Source: Sphingopyxis sp. OAS728 (GTDB lineage: Bacteria; Pseudomonadota; Alphaproteobacteria; Sphingomonadales; Sphingomonadaceae). From it: 64,000 nucleotides of DNA. Of this stretch, positions 28,093 through 36,498 are shown piece after piece; position 1 is the stretch's first letter; each line of letters begins with the position of its first letter. Position numbers and translations under genes: made by a program. The stretch lies in the NCBI RefSeq assembly GCF_014873485.1, contig NZ_JADBDT010000001.1, positions 2,914,001-2,978,000 on the forward strand, in the 5' to 3' direction. The notes under the pieces are model-generated. The model was not told where the DNA came from and did no database searches. It saw nothing but the letters and a program-made list of their open reading frames with translations.

Positions 28093-28108
28093 TGTTTCAC
28101 GTGGAACA
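28093..28108. other. parS site 3 (mnmE-mnmG intergenic)
   Basis: TGTTTCACGTGGAACA, one base from a perfect palindrome (T against the C of the other two), matching the ParB consensus. It occupies the 76-bp gap between the mnmE stop and the mnmG start. It is about 7.3 kb from the proposed origin, the nearest of the three. Confidence 0.9.
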
Positions 28109-29392
28109 TCATTTGCCGATGCAGAAACGCCCGAACAAAGCGTCGAGCATATCTTCGACGCCCGCGCGCCCGGTAATACGGTCGAGCGCCGCTGCGGCCA
28201 ACCTAAGCCTTTCGGCGAGAAGGATTAAATCCCTCGCCTCGCGCGATCCGGCCTCGATGGTCAACCAGTCGCGTGCTTCGCCAAGCGCCGCGCGCTGACG
28301 CTGACGCAGCGCCGCCTCGCCCTCACGCGGCAACAGCGTCCGCGCCATCTCGACGACATAGCGATGAAGCTTGTCCATTCCCTCGCCCGTCGCCGCCGAA
28401 AGAATCAGGTCGCAACGCGCAGCTTCGGCCTCCGCCGCCGCGTCGCCCGACCAGCGATCGGCCTGCGCCGCGATCAGGATCGCCCGCGGATGCTCGGGCG
28501 CATCCTTCGGCGACCCAAGCCAGAGCAAGATATCAGCTCCCTCGACCGCGGCCTTCGCGCGATCGATTCCGATCGTCTCGATAACATCGGCACCCTCGCC
28601 GCGAATGCCCGCCGTATCCGAAAAGCGCATCGCGATCCCGTCGAGCGCGAGCGGCGTTTCGATCACATCGCGCGTCGTCCCCGCCACCGGCGACACGATC
28701 GCAAGCTCTCGCTGCGCCAAAGCATTGATCAAAGTCGATTTTCCGGCATTCGGCGGCCCCGCGATCACCACCGACAGCCCTTCGGCGATCACCTCCGCCG
28801 CCGGCCGCGCCAGCCACCCGCCCAATTCCGCCGCCAGATCGCCCATCCCCACAATCAAACGCTGCGCAACAGCTTCGCCAACTTCGACATCATCCTCATC
28901 GGCAAAATTGAGCTCGGCCTCGGCGCCCGCCATCAAGCCGAGCAGTCGGTCCTGCCACCCCGCGACCGCGCGCGACACATGCCCGCTCGCCATACCGAGC
29001 GCCTGCACCCGCTGGTTTTCGGTCTCGGCAGCAAGCAGATCCGCAAGCCCCTCGGCCTCGGCCAAGTCGATCCGTCCATTCTCGAACGCCCGGCGCGTAA
29101 ATTCTCCTGGCTCGGCCCGGCGCAGGCCGTCGATTGCGGCCAACGCCGTTTCGACTGCCGCCACCACCGCGCGCCCGCCGTGCAGATGCAATTCGGCGAG
29201 ATCCTCTCCGGTTGCCGTTGCGGGCCCCGGAAACCACAGGACCAGCGCCTGATCGAGCGGTGCTCCTTTCGCGTCGCTGAGCGCCGCAAGCGAGGCATGG
29301 CGCGGTGCGGGCAGCCGCCCTGTCAGCGCCTGTAGCGCCGATCCCGCCGCCGGCCCGCTTACGCGCACGACGCCGATCGCCGCCGGCGGCAT
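28109..29392 (-). CDS. mnmE: tRNA modification GTPase MnmE
   Basis: A potassium-dependent GTPase working with MnmG on U34. The 427 residues have the GTPase G1 [15 protein letters not shown]3 DTAGIR, and the invariant C-terminal CIGK ending (LFGRFCIGK), whose Cys is functionally important. The only canonical start, ATG at 29392, begins at [17 protein letters not shown]. This cuts off DTIFALSSG, the normal start of the family's N-terminal beta strand, which is encoded in frame just upstream, so translation probably begins earlier (see the 29393-29440 entry). It follows DUF6489 with the stop overlapping the presumed start. Confidence 0.95.
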   Translation of the reverse strand: MPPAAIGVVRVSGPAAGSALQALTGRLPAPRHASLAALSDAKGAPLDQALVLWFPGPATATGEDLAELHLHGGRAVVAAVETALAAIDGLRRAEPGEFTRRAFENGRIDLAEAEGLADLLAAETENQRVQALGMASGHVSRAVAGWQDRLLGLMAGAEAELNFADEDDVEVGEAVAQRLIVGMGDLAAELGGWLARPAAEVIAEGLSVVIAGPPNAGKSTLINALAQRELAIVSPVAGTTRDVIETPLALDGIAMRFSDTAGIRGEGADVIETIGIDRAKAAVEGADILLWLGSPKDAPEHPRAILIAAQADRWSGDAAAEAEAARCDLILSAATGEGMDKLHRYVVEMARTLLPREGEAALRQRQRAALGEARDWLTIEAGSREARDLILLAERLRLAAAALDRITGRAGVEDMLDALFGRFCIGK

Positions 29393-29440
29393 TCCGCTCG
29401 ACAGTGCAAAAATCGTATCTCTTACAATAAGTTGGTTCAG
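29393..29440 (-). other. mnmE: Probable N-terminal extension of mnmE with a non-canonical start codon
   Basis: In frame with mnmE, these 16 codons encode NQLIVRDTIFALSSG before the ATG. DTIFALSSG is the conserved MnmE start. No ATG, GTG or TTG occurs in frame between the upstream stop and 29392. A CTG at 29440 overlaps the DUF6489 stop as CTGA, analogous to the ATGA overlaps used by many neighbours, with AAGGGG about 8 nt upstream. ATT at 29428 is the other candidate. The extension is supported by homology; the choice of codon is inference. Confidence 0.65.
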
Positions 29441-29730
29441 CTCTTGCGCCCCTTGGCGGGCTTGTCGTCATCGCCCGCATCGGCCGATTTCGACCCGCCC
29501 ATCAACCCGCCGCCAAACTGGCCGAGCAATGACTGGACAAGCTCAAGACCGCTGCCGCCCATCGGCACCCATGTCTTGACCATCGACTGCACCATGTCCG
29601 GCGTGATCCCCTTCGCCATCAATTCCTTGACGCGGCTGAGATAGATATCGTGCAGCGGCTCGAGGTCGGGAAGCCCGAACAGGCGGCGGGCCTCTTCGGG
29701 GGTACAATCGATCTCGATATTGAATTTCAT
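29437..29730 (-). CDS. DUF6489-family protein
   Basis: A 97-residue protein opening MKFNIEIDCTPEEARRLFGL, a form common to a small conserved alphaproteobacterial family (I recall it as DUF6489; not searched). The middle is a short helical stretch and the tail is Lys/Asp-rich (GDDDKPAKGRKS). The upstream in-frame ATG at 29817 gives a Lys/Arg-rich, unconserved extension, so 29730 is preferred. It ends 4 bp inside the mnmE reading frame. Function unknown. Confidence 0.75.
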   Translation of the reverse strand: MKFNIEIDCTPEEARRLFGLPDLEPLHDIYLSRVKELMAKGITPDMVQSMVKTWVPMGGSGLELVQSLLGQFGGGLMGGSKSADAGDDDKPAKGRKS

Positions 29731-29834
29731 CGTCCGTCTCCGCCCCGAAATGCCGGTAAGCCGCTTGAGCCGTGCCCGCAGCCCCGCTAGCTTCGCGCTT
29801 TCACCGCAAAGAAGCAAGAGTCAGGAGCCCTTCC

Positions 29835-30533
29835 ATGTCCGCGACGAACATCACTATTCCCACGCTCGACGGCGAAGCGACGATTCCCGCCTATGTCGCG
29901 CGTCCCGACGCCGATTCGTCGCGCGCGATCATCGTCATCCCCGAAATCTTCGGCGTGAACGCGGGCATCGTGCAGAAATGCGAAGATTGGGCGGCGCAGG
30001 GCTATCTCGCGATCGCGCCCGACCTCTTCTGGCGCTTCGCCCCCGGGGTCGACCTCAACCCCGATGTCGAGGCCGAATTGAATGAGGCGCTCCGGCTTCT
30101 CGGCCAATATAATGTCGACGACGGGGTGAAGGATATCGAGGCGGCAATCCGCTGGCTCCACGGCCAGGGCGCGGCCAAGGTCGGCTGCGTCGGCTACTGC
30201 CTCGGCGGCAAGCTCGCCTATATGGCCGCCGCACGCACCGATATCGACGTGTCGGTCGGCTATTATGGCGTCATGATCGACCAGATGCTGAACGAAAGCC
30301 ATGCAATCGCGAACCCGCTGATGCTCCATATCCCGACCGCCGATCACTTCGTCAGCCCCGAGGCGCAGGCGAAGATGCACGAGGGGCTCGACCCGCATCC
30401 CAAGGTGACGCTCCACGATTATGAAGGGCTCGATCACGGCTTTGCCGCAACCGACGGCGATCGCCGCGACGACGCGGCGGCAGAGCTCGCCGACAGCCGC
30501 ACGCGCGCCTTCCTCGCCGAGCATCTCGCATGA
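29835..30533 (+). CDS. Dienelactone hydrolase family protein
   Basis: A 232-residue alpha/beta hydrolase of the dienelactone hydrolase type. The nucleophile is Cys122 in GYCLGGK, with Asp in the TADHF region and His201 in DHGFA as the triad. VIPEIFGVN is the conserved entry strand. I use the ATG at 29835 because CAGGAG lies upstream at a normal distance and the earlier frame is Arg-rich. The true substrate is unknown; many family members are generalist esterases rather than chlorocatechol-pathway enzymes. It overlaps the next gene by 4 bp. Confidence 0.9.
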   Translation: MSATNITIPTLDGEATIPAYVARPDADSSRAIIVIPEIFGVNAGIVQKCEDWAAQGYLAIAPDLFWRFAPGVDLNPDVEAELNEALRLLGQYNVDDGVKDIEAAIRWLHGQGAAKVGCVGYCLGGKLAYMAAARTDIDVSVGYYGVMIDQMLNESHAIANPLMLHIPTADHFVSPEAQAKMHEGLDPHPKVTLHDYEGLDHGFAATDGDRRDDAAAELADSRTRAFLAEHLA

Positions 30534-30931
30534 GCGCGCACCCCGGTCTCGCCGCTTGGCATACCTATATGGCCGGCGGCGGCGACCCGCAGGCGCTCAA
30601 GGATCTACTCGCCGAAGATGCGGTGTTCCACTCGCCCGTCGTTCACACCCCGCAGGAAGGGCGCGACAAGGTCTTCGCCTATCTCCATGCGGCGAGCCAT
30701 GTGCTGGGCGGCGACGATTTCCGCTATCTGCGCGAGATCGTCGACGGCGAGCAAGCGATGCTCGAATTCCAGAGCAGCCTCGACGGCATCCAGATCAACG
30801 GCGTCGACATCATCACCTGGAACGCAGACAGAAAAATCAGCGATTTCAAAGTGATGGTTCGCCCGCTCAAGGCGATCAACAAGGTCTGGGAGAAGATGGG
30901 CGAGATGCTCGCGGCGCAAGCCGCGGGCTAG
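30530..30931 (+). CDS. NTF2-like / SnoaL-type small protein
   Basis: A 133-residue protein with the NTF2-like cone fold: YMAGGGDPQALKDLLAEDAVFHSP, then VVHTPQEGRDKVFAYLHAA and GVDIITWNADRKISDFKVMVRP. The aromatic and acidic pattern is typical of SnoaL-like proteins that bind small hydrophobic ligands or act as ketosteroid-type isomerases. No catalytic residue can be assigned. It overlaps the dienelactone hydrolase gene by 4 bp, so they are probably co-translated. Its stop shares CTAG with the convergent DUF1489 gene. Confidence 0.78.
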   Translation: MSAHPGLAAWHTYMAGGGDPQALKDLLAEDAVFHSPVVHTPQEGRDKVFAYLHAASHVLGGDDFRYLREIVDGEQAMLEFQSSLDGIQINGVDIITWNADRKISDFKVMVRPLKAINKVWEKMGEMLAAQAAG

Positions 30932-31338
30932 ATCAGGCTCAGCTCGGCAAGCTCGCGATAAAGCTCCGGCGGCAAATCCGCGAGCCCGTCGCCCTCATCG
31001 ACCCCCTTTGGCGCGTCGGCGTCGGCCAGATAGCGCCATCCCTGATGCGCGCGTTTCGGCTGCGGATGGATCCGCTCGAGCGCCGCCACACAGACGATGT
31101 CGATCCGCCCGTCACTGCGATCCTCGAAGCGCAGAATTTCGACACGCGCGACGAGCGTGTGCTTGACGATGAAATGCAGCTTGCCGCCGATCAGTTCGTC
31201 GGCACGCTTCGGCTTGAACCGCGTCGTGAAACGAATCTCGCCGCCTTGCGCATAGTTGGCGATCCGCGCCTGCAGGGCCGGATAGTCGGCGCAGCCGACG
31301 GCAACGCGGGTCATGTGAAGCGGGGGCATGTCCGCCAA
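30928..31338 (-). CDS. DUF1489-family protein
   Basis: A 136-residue protein with the DUF1489 pattern: LIGGKLHFIVKHTLVARVEILRF in the middle and the end HQGWRYLADADAPKG, LPPELYRELAELSL. The family is conserved across alphaproteobacteria with no known function. A second Met (codon 4) could be the real start. It converges with the NTF2-like gene, sharing the four bases CTAG as overlapping stops. A terminator hairpin follows at its upstream side for terC. Confidence 0.82.
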   Translation of the reverse strand: MADMPPLHMTRVAVGCADYPALQARIANYAQGGEIRFTTRFKPKRADELIGGKLHFIVKHTLVARVEILRFEDRSDGRIDIVCVAALERIHPQPKRAHQGWRYLADADAPKGVDEGDGLADLPPELYRELAELSLI

Positions 31339-31354
31339 ATGGGGAGCCGGTAAG

Positions 31355-31392
31355 AAAAAAGCCAGCCCCGCGAAGGACTGGCTTTTCCTTTT
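31355..31392. terminator. Bidirectional intrinsic terminator
   Basis: AAAAGCCAG and CTGGCTTTT pair around a 12-nt loop, with an A run on one side and a T run on the other. This is a good rho-independent terminator for terC on the minus strand, lying right after its stop codon, and also reads as one on the plus strand. Confidence 0.8.
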
Positions 31393-32118
31393 TTAGCCGA
31401 ACAGCGTCCCGATCCCGACGCCGGGGTCGACCCAGCCTTCGTAGATCATCTTGACCGCGACATAGACGATCACGGCGAGGCCGAGATAGGCGATCCAGCG
31501 GTAGCGTTCGATATATTTGGCGATGATGTTCGCCGCGACACCCATCAAGGCGACGGCAAAGATCAGGCCGACGATCAGGATGCCCGGATGCTCGCGCGCT
31601 GCACCAGCGACTGCGAGCACATTGTCGAGGCTCATGCTGACGTCGGCGACGGCAACCGCCCAGGCGGCCCCGGCAAAGCTCTTGGCGGGCTTCAGCCCCG
31701 AGTGCTCGTCCCCTGCAATCTCGGGCGAACCGTGCGACTGGCCGGTGTGACGCAGTTCGCGCCACATTTTCCACGCGACCCAGATCAGCAACAGGCCGCC
31801 GACAAAGATCAATCCGACAATCTGCATCAGCTGGGTGACGACGAGGGCGAAGGCGATGCGCAGCACCAATGCCGCGAGCACACCGATCAGGATGACCTTC
31901 TTGCGCTGGTCGGCAGGAAGGCCGGCGGCAAGCGCGCCGACAACGATCGCATTGTCACCCGCAAGCACGAGGTCGATCATCAGCACCTGCAGGAAGGCCG
32001 CGAAGGCCGCGGGCTCGGTGATGTTCGAGAAATCCTTGACGATCGCGTCCCACATTCCGGCGGGACCGCCGAAACCGCCGGCGTGCGCCGCGGCCTGAGT
32101 CAGAAATTCCAAAATCAC
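31393..32118 (-). CDS. TerC-family integral membrane protein
   Basis: A 241-residue membrane protein with about seven helices. The acidic motif IDLVLAGDNAIVVGALAAGL and its pair VADVSMSLDNVLAVAGAA carry the conserved Asp-Asn pairs of TerC proteins, which are proposed manganese or other metal exporters. Tellurite genes are absent here. The protein begins with a GFGGPAG-rich stretch and ends with a Gly-rich tail. It overlaps the ABM gene by 4 bp. A terminator follows its stop. Confidence 0.93.
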   Translation of the reverse strand: MILEFLTQAAAHAGGFGGPAGMWDAIVKDFSNITEPAAFAAFLQVLMIDLVLAGDNAIVVGALAAGLPADQRKKVILIGVLAALVLRIAFALVVTQLMQIVGLIFVGGLLLIWVAWKMWRELRHTGQSHGSPEIAGDEHSGLKPAKSFAGAAWAVAVADVSMSLDNVLAVAGAAREHPGILIVGLIFAVALMGVAANIIAKYIERYRWIAYLGLAVIVYVAVKMIYEGWVDPGVGIGTLFG

Positions 32119-32408
32119 AGCGGCTCTCCGAAATAGCTGACCTCTGGCATAGGGTCATAAAAGTGATGCAGCAACGCCCGCCATTGCTGATAGCGGTCCG
32201 ATTGCCGGAAGCCGTCCCGATGATCCGCGACCGACCTCCACTTCACCAAAAGCAGATAAGCCTGTCCGGTTGCTGTCGGGCGGCAGATTTCGAGCGAAAT
32301 AAAGCCCGGCGACGCGGCGATCAGCGGCCGCGCCTCGGCGACGGCCGCCTCGAAATCGGCTTCGCTGCCCGCACGGACGTGAAGCAGCGCATGTTCGAGA
32401 ACGGCCAA
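32115..32408 (-). CDS. Antibiotic biosynthesis monooxygenase (ABM)-type small protein
   Basis: A 97-residue dimeric alpha/beta-barrel protein with the ABM signature: LEHALLHVRAGSEADFEAAVAEA, then SPGFISLEI and LLLVKWRSVADHRDGFRQSD. The family includes small cofactor-free monooxygenases and haem-degrading proteins, and many members have no known reaction. It has no catalytic set I can name. It sits between rho and terC on the minus strand, overlapping terC by 4 bp. Confidence 0.88.
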   Translation of the reverse strand: MAVLEHALLHVRAGSEADFEAAVAEARPLIAASPGFISLEICRPTATGQAYLLLVKWRSVADHRDGFRQSDRYQQWRALLHHFYDPMPEVSYFGEPL

Positions 32409-32417
32409 GATGCCGGC

Positions 32418-33674
32418 TTACTGGTTCATGCTGTCGAAGAAATCCTCGTTGGTCTTCGAATCCTTGATCTTGTCGAGCAGGAATTCCATCGCGTCGATCG
32501 TGCCCATCTGCATGAGGATGCGGCGCAGCACCCACATTTTGCTGAGCTTGTCCTTCTCGACGAGCAGTTCTTCCTTGCGGGTACCCGACTTGCCGACGTC
32601 GAGCGACGGGAAGATGCGCTTGTCGGCGACCTTGCGGTCGAGCACGATTTCCGAGTTACCCGTGCCCTTGAATTCTTCGAAGATCACTTCGTCCATGCGG
32701 CTGCCGGTGTCGATCAGCGCGGTCGCGATAATCGACAGCGAACCACCTTCCTCGATGTTACGCGCGGCACCGAAGAAACGCTTCGGGCGCTGGAGCGCAT
32801 TGGCATCGACACCGCCGGTCAGCACCTTGCCCGAGCTCGGGACGACGGTGTTGTAGGCGCGGCCGAGACGCGTGATCGAGTCGAGGAGGATGACGACATC
32901 CTTCTTGTGCTCGACAAGGCGCTTCGCCTTTTCGATCACCATTTCGGCGACCTGGACGTGGCGCGTCGCGGGTTCGTCGAAGGTCGAGGAAACGACTTCG
33001 CCGTTCACGCTGCGCTGCATGTCGGTGACTTCCTCGGGACGTTCGTCGACGAGGAGGACGATCAGGTAAACCTCGGGATGGTTGTCGGTGATCGCCTTGG
33101 CGATGTTCTGCAGCAGCACCGTCTTACCCGTGCGCGGCGGCGCGACGATCAGCGCGCGCTGGCCCTTGCCCTGCGGGCTGACAAGATCGATCACGCGCGC
33201 CGACTTGTCCTTGACGGTCGGGTCGACGGTGTCGAGCGACAGCTTCTGGTTCGGATAGAGCGGGGTGAGGTTGTCGAAATTGACGCGGTGGCGCACCGCC
33301 TCGGGATCGTCAAAATTGACCTTGATCAGCTTGGTCAGCGCAAAATAGCGTTCGCCATCGCGCGGCGCGCGGATCTCGCCCTCGACGGTGTCGCCCGTCC
33401 GCAGGCCATATTTGCGGACCTGGTTCGGCGAGACATAAATGTCGTCGGGGCCGGCAAGATAATTGGCGTCCGACGAGCGCAGGAAACCGAACGAGTCCGG
33501 GAGGACCTCGATCGTGCCCGACCCGATGATTTCCTCGCCCTCTTCGGCGAGTTCTTTCAGGATCGAGAACATCAGGTCCTGCTTGCGCAGCGTCGAGGCG
33601 CCCTCGACCCCCAGTTCTTCCGCCATTTCGACGAGCTGGGCGGGGGCTTTGGTTTTGAGTTCTTTAAGATGCAT
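32418..33674 (-). CDS. rho: Transcription termination factor Rho
   Basis: A 418-residue RNA helicase. The RNA-binding domain carries [21 protein letters not shown], and the ATPase domain has [16 protein letters not shown] (Walker A), [16 protein letters not shown] (Walker B region) and [15 protein letters not shown] (Q-loop region). The length is standard. It heads the minus-strand run rho-ABM-terC, 195 bp after hemJ. The hemE-hemJ-rho order is an alphaproteobacterial hallmark next to the origin. Confidence 0.98.
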   Translation of the reverse strand: MHLKELKTKAPAQLVEMAEELGVEGASTLRKQDLMFSILKELAEEGEEIIGSGTIEVLPDSFGFLRSSDANYLAGPDDIYVSPNQVRKYGLRTGDTVEGEIRAPRDGERYFALTKLIKVNFDDPEAVRHRVNFDNLTPLYPNQKLSLDTVDPTVKDKSARVIDLVSPQGKGQRALIVAPPRTGKTVLLQNIAKAITDNHPEVYLIVLLVDERPEEVTDMQRSVNGEVVSSTFDEPATRHVQVAEMVIEKAKRLVEHKKDVVILLDSITRLGRAYNTVVPSSGKVLTGGVDANALQRPKRFFGAARNIEEGGSLSIIATALIDTGSRMDEVIFEEFKGTGNSEIVLDRKVADKRIFPSLDVGKSGTRKEELLVEKDKLSKMWVLRRILMQMGTIDAMEFLLDKIKDSKTNEDFFDSMNQ

Positions 33675-33869
33675 TGGATGGATTCCGGGTAGAAAATCAG
33701 GGAGAAATGAAACGAATTCGTTGCACCGTCAGGGTGCCTATCCGGCCGTGGGACGACCGTTACAGATAGCGTCGGCGCAAGGACGCGCCGCCCGCACGGA
33801 GCGGGGTTGACCGGCCCCTATAACCGGGCCGGGTTCAAGTCAATCGGGCAGCGCCGGAAGACGCGGATT

Positions 33870-34316
33870 CTAGGGACGGACGACGACGAGGATGACGATA
33901 ATCGCTGCGGCGATGCCGGGTACCTCGTTGAGCATGCGAAGCTGTTTTTCGGTGAGCGGGCGCTCGCCTTTCTTCAGCTTCTTGAAATAGCCGATCATCC
34001 AGCCGTGATAACCCGACAACGCGATCACGAGCAGGAATTTGGCGATGAACCAGCCTTCGCGCCAATAATCGCCGTTGAATGCGAGCATCAAGCCGAAGAT
34101 CCAGACGATGATCAGCGACGGACCCAGAATGATCCGCCGCAGCCGATCTTCGCGCTCGATCCACTTTTTGTCTTCGTCGGAACCGACGGGCACCTGATGG
34201 TGATAGACGAAAAAGCGCGGCATCATGAACAGGCCGGCCATCAGGAAAATCACGAAAATGATATGCGCTGCTTTGACCCAAAGCATCGTCACCCCCAGAA
34301 AACCAGCCAGTTCCAT
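33870..34316 (-). CDS. hemJ: Protoporphyrinogen oxidase HemJ
   Basis: A 148-residue, four-helix membrane protein of the HemJ family, oxidising protoporphyrinogen IX to protoporphyrin IX. The conserved His is in VKAAHIIFVIFLMAGLFMMPRF, and LSGYHGWMIGYFKK carries the second conserved histidine stretch. The ATG at 34316 lies 3 bp after the hemE stop; an alternative Met at 34286 with a GGGGG tract 5 nt before it is also plausible. Adjacent to hemE, so they are surely co-transcribed. Confidence 0.9.
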   Translation of the reverse strand: MELAGFLGVTMLWVKAAHIIFVIFLMAGLFMMPRFFVYHHQVPVGSDEDKKWIEREDRLRRIILGPSLIIVWIFGLMLAFNGDYWREGWFIAKFLLVIALSGYHGWMIGYFKKLKKGERPLTEKQLRMLNEVPGIAAAIIVILVVVRP

Positions 34317-34319
34317 AGA

Positions 34320-35348
34320 TTACCCGCCGCGAACGCGTCTGATCAGATGTTCGACATGGGCGATCGGCGTGTCGGGCACGATCCCATGGCCGAGATTGAA
34401 GATATGGGGACGCGACGGGAAAGCCGCAAGGATGCGGTCGATCGCGGCATCGAGCGCTTCGCCGCCCGCGACGAGCGCGAGCGGGTCGAGATTGCCCTGT
34501 ACGGGAAGACGCGCCGGCAAGGCGGCGTCGGCCCACACCGGATCGACCGTCTCGTCGAGCCCGATCGCGTCGACCCCGGTTTCGTCGGCATAAGCGCGAA
34601 GCTTGCCACCCGCTCCCTTTGGAAAGCCGATGACCGGCGTATCGGGATGCAGCCCCTTCAACCGGCGGACGATCTCGGCGTTGGGCACGATCACCCATTG
34701 CTCATATTGCGCCGGCGACAGGCTGCCCGCCCAGCTGTCGAACAATTGGACGGCGTCGACGCCATTTTCGATCTGCCCCGACAGATAGGTGACGGTCAGG
34801 TCAACGATCGCATCGATGATATTCTGAAATGCCGCTGGATCGCCGAACGCGAGCCGCCTCGCGGCGGCCTGATCCTTCGACCCCTGCCCCGCCACCATAT
34901 AGGTCGCGACCGTCCACGGGCTTCCTGCAAAGCCGAGGAAGGTCGTTTCAGGCGGCAGGGATGTAGCAACCCGCGCGACGGTTTCATAGACGGGGTCGAG
35001 GCGCTGCGGCGCGGCTTCGAGCGACGCTAGGGCGCTGTCGACGAGCGGCGGCGCGAGCCGCGGCCCCTCGCCCGCCTCGAACCACAGATGCTGGCCGAGT
35101 GCGTGCGGGATGACGAGAATGTCGGAGAAGAGGATCGATCCGTCGAAACCGAAGCGCCGGATCGGCTGTAACGTGACTTCGGCCGCGGCCTCGGGATCGT
35201 AGCAAAGCTCGAGGAAGCCGCCCTTGGTTTCGCGAAGGGCGCGATATTCGGGAAGATAGCGTCCGGCCTGGCGCATTAGCCAGAGGGGTGGGCGCTCCTG
35301 ACGCACCCCGCGCAACGTTGCGAGCAGACTCTTCGGTGACGCCTTCAC
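34320..35348 (-). CDS. hemE: Uroporphyrinogen decarboxylase
   Basis: Decarboxylates uroporphyrinogen III to coproporphyrinogen III. The 342 residues have PPLWLMRQAGRYLPEYRALR, the invariant HemE opening, then FGFDGSILFSDILVIPHALG and FAGSPWTVATYM. I chose a GTG start at 35348 because VKASPKSLL directly precedes the conserved region and AGAGG lies upstream; the frame before it is low-complexity and falls in the origin. It is the last gene before the proposed origin, as in Caulobacter. hemJ follows after 3 bp. Confidence 0.97.
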   Translation of the reverse strand: MKASPKSLLATLRGVRQERPPLWLMRQAGRYLPEYRALRETKGGFLELCYDPEAAAEVTLQPIRRFGFDGSILFSDILVIPHALGQHLWFEAGEGPRLAPPLVDSALASLEAAPQRLDPVYETVARVATSLPPETTFLGFAGSPWTVATYMVAGQGSKDQAAARRLAFGDPAAFQNIIDAIVDLTVTYLSGQIENGVDAVQLFDSWAGSLSPAQYEQWVIVPNAEIVRRLKGLHPDTPVIGFPKGAGGKLRAYADETGVDAIGLDETVDPVWADAALPARLPVQGNLDPLALVAGGEALDAAIDRILAAFPSRPHIFNLGHGIVPDTPIAHVEHLIRRVRGG

Positions 35349-35369
35349 GCGGGCCCTCTTTCTCTTCTC

Positions 35370-35390
35370 AATATAATATAGAATATGATT
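35370..35390. other. AT-rich tract, candidate DNA unwinding element
   Basis: A 21-bp stretch of almost pure A/T in otherwise GC-rich DNA, about 130 bp from the DnaA boxes and immediately upstream of hemE. It could be the unwinding element, the hemE promoter (CTATATTAT-like -10), or both. Confidence 0.55.
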
Positions 35391-35518
35391 GTGGTGGTTT
35401 GTTGGTCGGCGGACAACGCGGCTGTAGGCCGGGTCGTCGTTTTTGCCAACAGCTTGACTCCATCGCCATCGCCGCCCGCTACAGAGTCGCTCGGTCCTTT
35501 TCCCGCTATTCACAGCCT

Positions 35519-35527
35519 GTGGATAAG
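35519..35527 (-). other. DnaA box (perfect)
   Basis: TTATCCACA on the minus strand, the exact R-box consensus, in the centre of the proposed origin. Confidence 0.85.
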
Positions 35528-35538
35528 ATTCATCCTTT

Positions 35539-35547
35539 GTGGACAAG
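35539..35547 (-). other. DnaA box (one base off consensus)
   Basis: TTGTCCACA on the minus strand, one base from the consensus and 11 bp after the first minus-strand box on the same face of the helix. Confidence 0.65.
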
Positions 35548-35618
35548 TGGTGGAGCGGAATCGACACGGACGGGGATGAATCGATCGTCCCGATTTGCTC
35601 CCCGCGCTTCTCCAAAAC

Positions 35619-35627
35619 TTATCCACA
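35619..35627 (+). other. DnaA box (perfect)
   Basis: TTATCCACA on the plus strand, 60 bp before the ppsR start and facing the minus-strand boxes. Confidence 0.85.
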
Positions 35628-35685
35628 GATAGGCTAATCGCTTCGCAGCTTGCCTTTTTCGGGAGTTTCCCGCCATGGTGCCGCG

Positions 35686-36498
35686 ATGGGCCGGCTTCAC
35701 CTTCATCTCATATCCGACTCCACGGGCGAGACACTCGAAAATATCGCCAAGGCGGCGATCGCGCAGTTCGACGATGTCGAGGTCGTGCGCCACTTCTGGC
35801 CGATGGTCCGATCGGAATCGCATCTCGACCGCATCATGGCCGAGGTGCAGGCGAGCCCCGGCATGATCCTCTTCACGCTCGTGAACGGCGAGTTGCGCGT
35901 CAGCCTCGAACGCCGCGCGACCGCGCTCAATCTGCCCACCGTTGCTGCGCTCGACGCGGTAACCGACGCTTTGTCGCGAATGCTCGGGCAGGAAGCCAAG
36001 GCGCGTCCCGGCCGGCAACATGCGCTTGACGCCGCTTATTTCGCGCGCGTCGACGCGATCCAGTTCACCGTCGCGCACGACGACGGCATCGGATGGGAAA
36101 ATTGGGAACAGGCCGACATCGTCTTGGCGGGCGTGTCGCGCACCTCGAAGACCCCGACAAGTATCTATCTCGCGAACCGCGGCTTCAAGACCGCGAATAT
36201 CCCGATCGTCCCCGAATCGCCGCCGCCGAACGCGCTGTTCAACCTGAAGCGCCCGATGGTCGTCGGGCTGACGACGGGGCTCGACCGGCTGGTTCAGGTG
36301 CGCCGCAACCGCCTGCTGTCGCTGAATCAAGCACCCGAGACGAGCTATGTCGACGACGAGCGGGTGAAGGCCGAACTCGCTTATGCGCGGCGGATGTTCG
36401 CCGACAATGGCTGGCCGGTGATCGATGTTACGCGCCGATCGATCGAGGAAACCGCCGCCGCGGTGATCAAGCTCGTCGAGGATCGCAGCCCGGCATGA
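35686..36498 (+). CDS. ppsR: Pyruvate, phosphate dikinase regulatory protein family (PpsR)
   Basis: A bifunctional serine/threonine kinase-phosphorylase of the DUF299/PpsR family that uses ADP to inactivate, and phosphate to reactivate, PEP synthase or PPDK. The 270 residues open GRLHLHLISDSTGETLENI, the family start. The P-loop is GVSRTSKT (149-156). ATG at 35686 gives this exact start. It is the first gene right of the origin and overlaps maf by 4 bp. The target, PEP synthase or PPDK, cannot be told from sequence. Confidence 0.94.
   Translation: MGRLHLHLISDSTGETLENIAKAAIAQFDDVEVVRHFWPMVRSESHLDRIMAEVQASPGMILFTLVNGELRVSLERRATALNLPTVAALDAVTDALSRMLGQEAKARPGRQHALDAAYFARVDAIQFTVAHDDGIGWENWEQADIVLAGVSRTSKTPTSIYLANRGFKTANIPIVPESPPPNALFNLKRPMVVGLTTGLDRLVQVRRNRLLSLNQAPETSYVDDERVKAELAYARRMFADNGWPVIDVTRRSIEETAAAVIKLVEDRSPA

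Larger units (their letters stand above)
35349..35685. other. oriC: Proposed chromosomal replication origin (oriC)
   Basis: A 337-bp non-coding gap between divergent hemE and ppsR. It holds perfect DnaA boxes at 35519-35527 (minus) and 35619-35627 (plus), a near-perfect one at 35539-35547 (TTGTCCACA, minus), an AT-rich tract at 35370-35390 and five GANTC (CcrM) sites between 35456 and 35582. Genes run leftwards to its left and rightwards to its right. The hemE-origin-ppsR-maf-aroE-coaE-dnaQ order is known from Caulobacter. No TTAA-N7-TTAA (CtrA) site was seen, unlike Caulobacter. The AT tract may double as the hemE promoter. Confidence 0.82.

Noticed and set aside
33811..33832. CCGGCCC/GGGCCGG hairpin between hemJ and rho
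   Set aside because: Seven base pairs and no T tract; in very GC-rich DNA this occurs by chance, so I do not call a terminator.
33825..33845. GGGTTCAAGTC-like tRNA T-arm
   Set aside because: No anticodon or acceptor stem can be built around it; no tRNA gene was found in the window.
35349..35615. Extended N-terminus of HemE through the origin region
   Set aside because: The GTG at 35348 matches the family start and the extension is unconserved, low-complexity sequence in the proposed origin.
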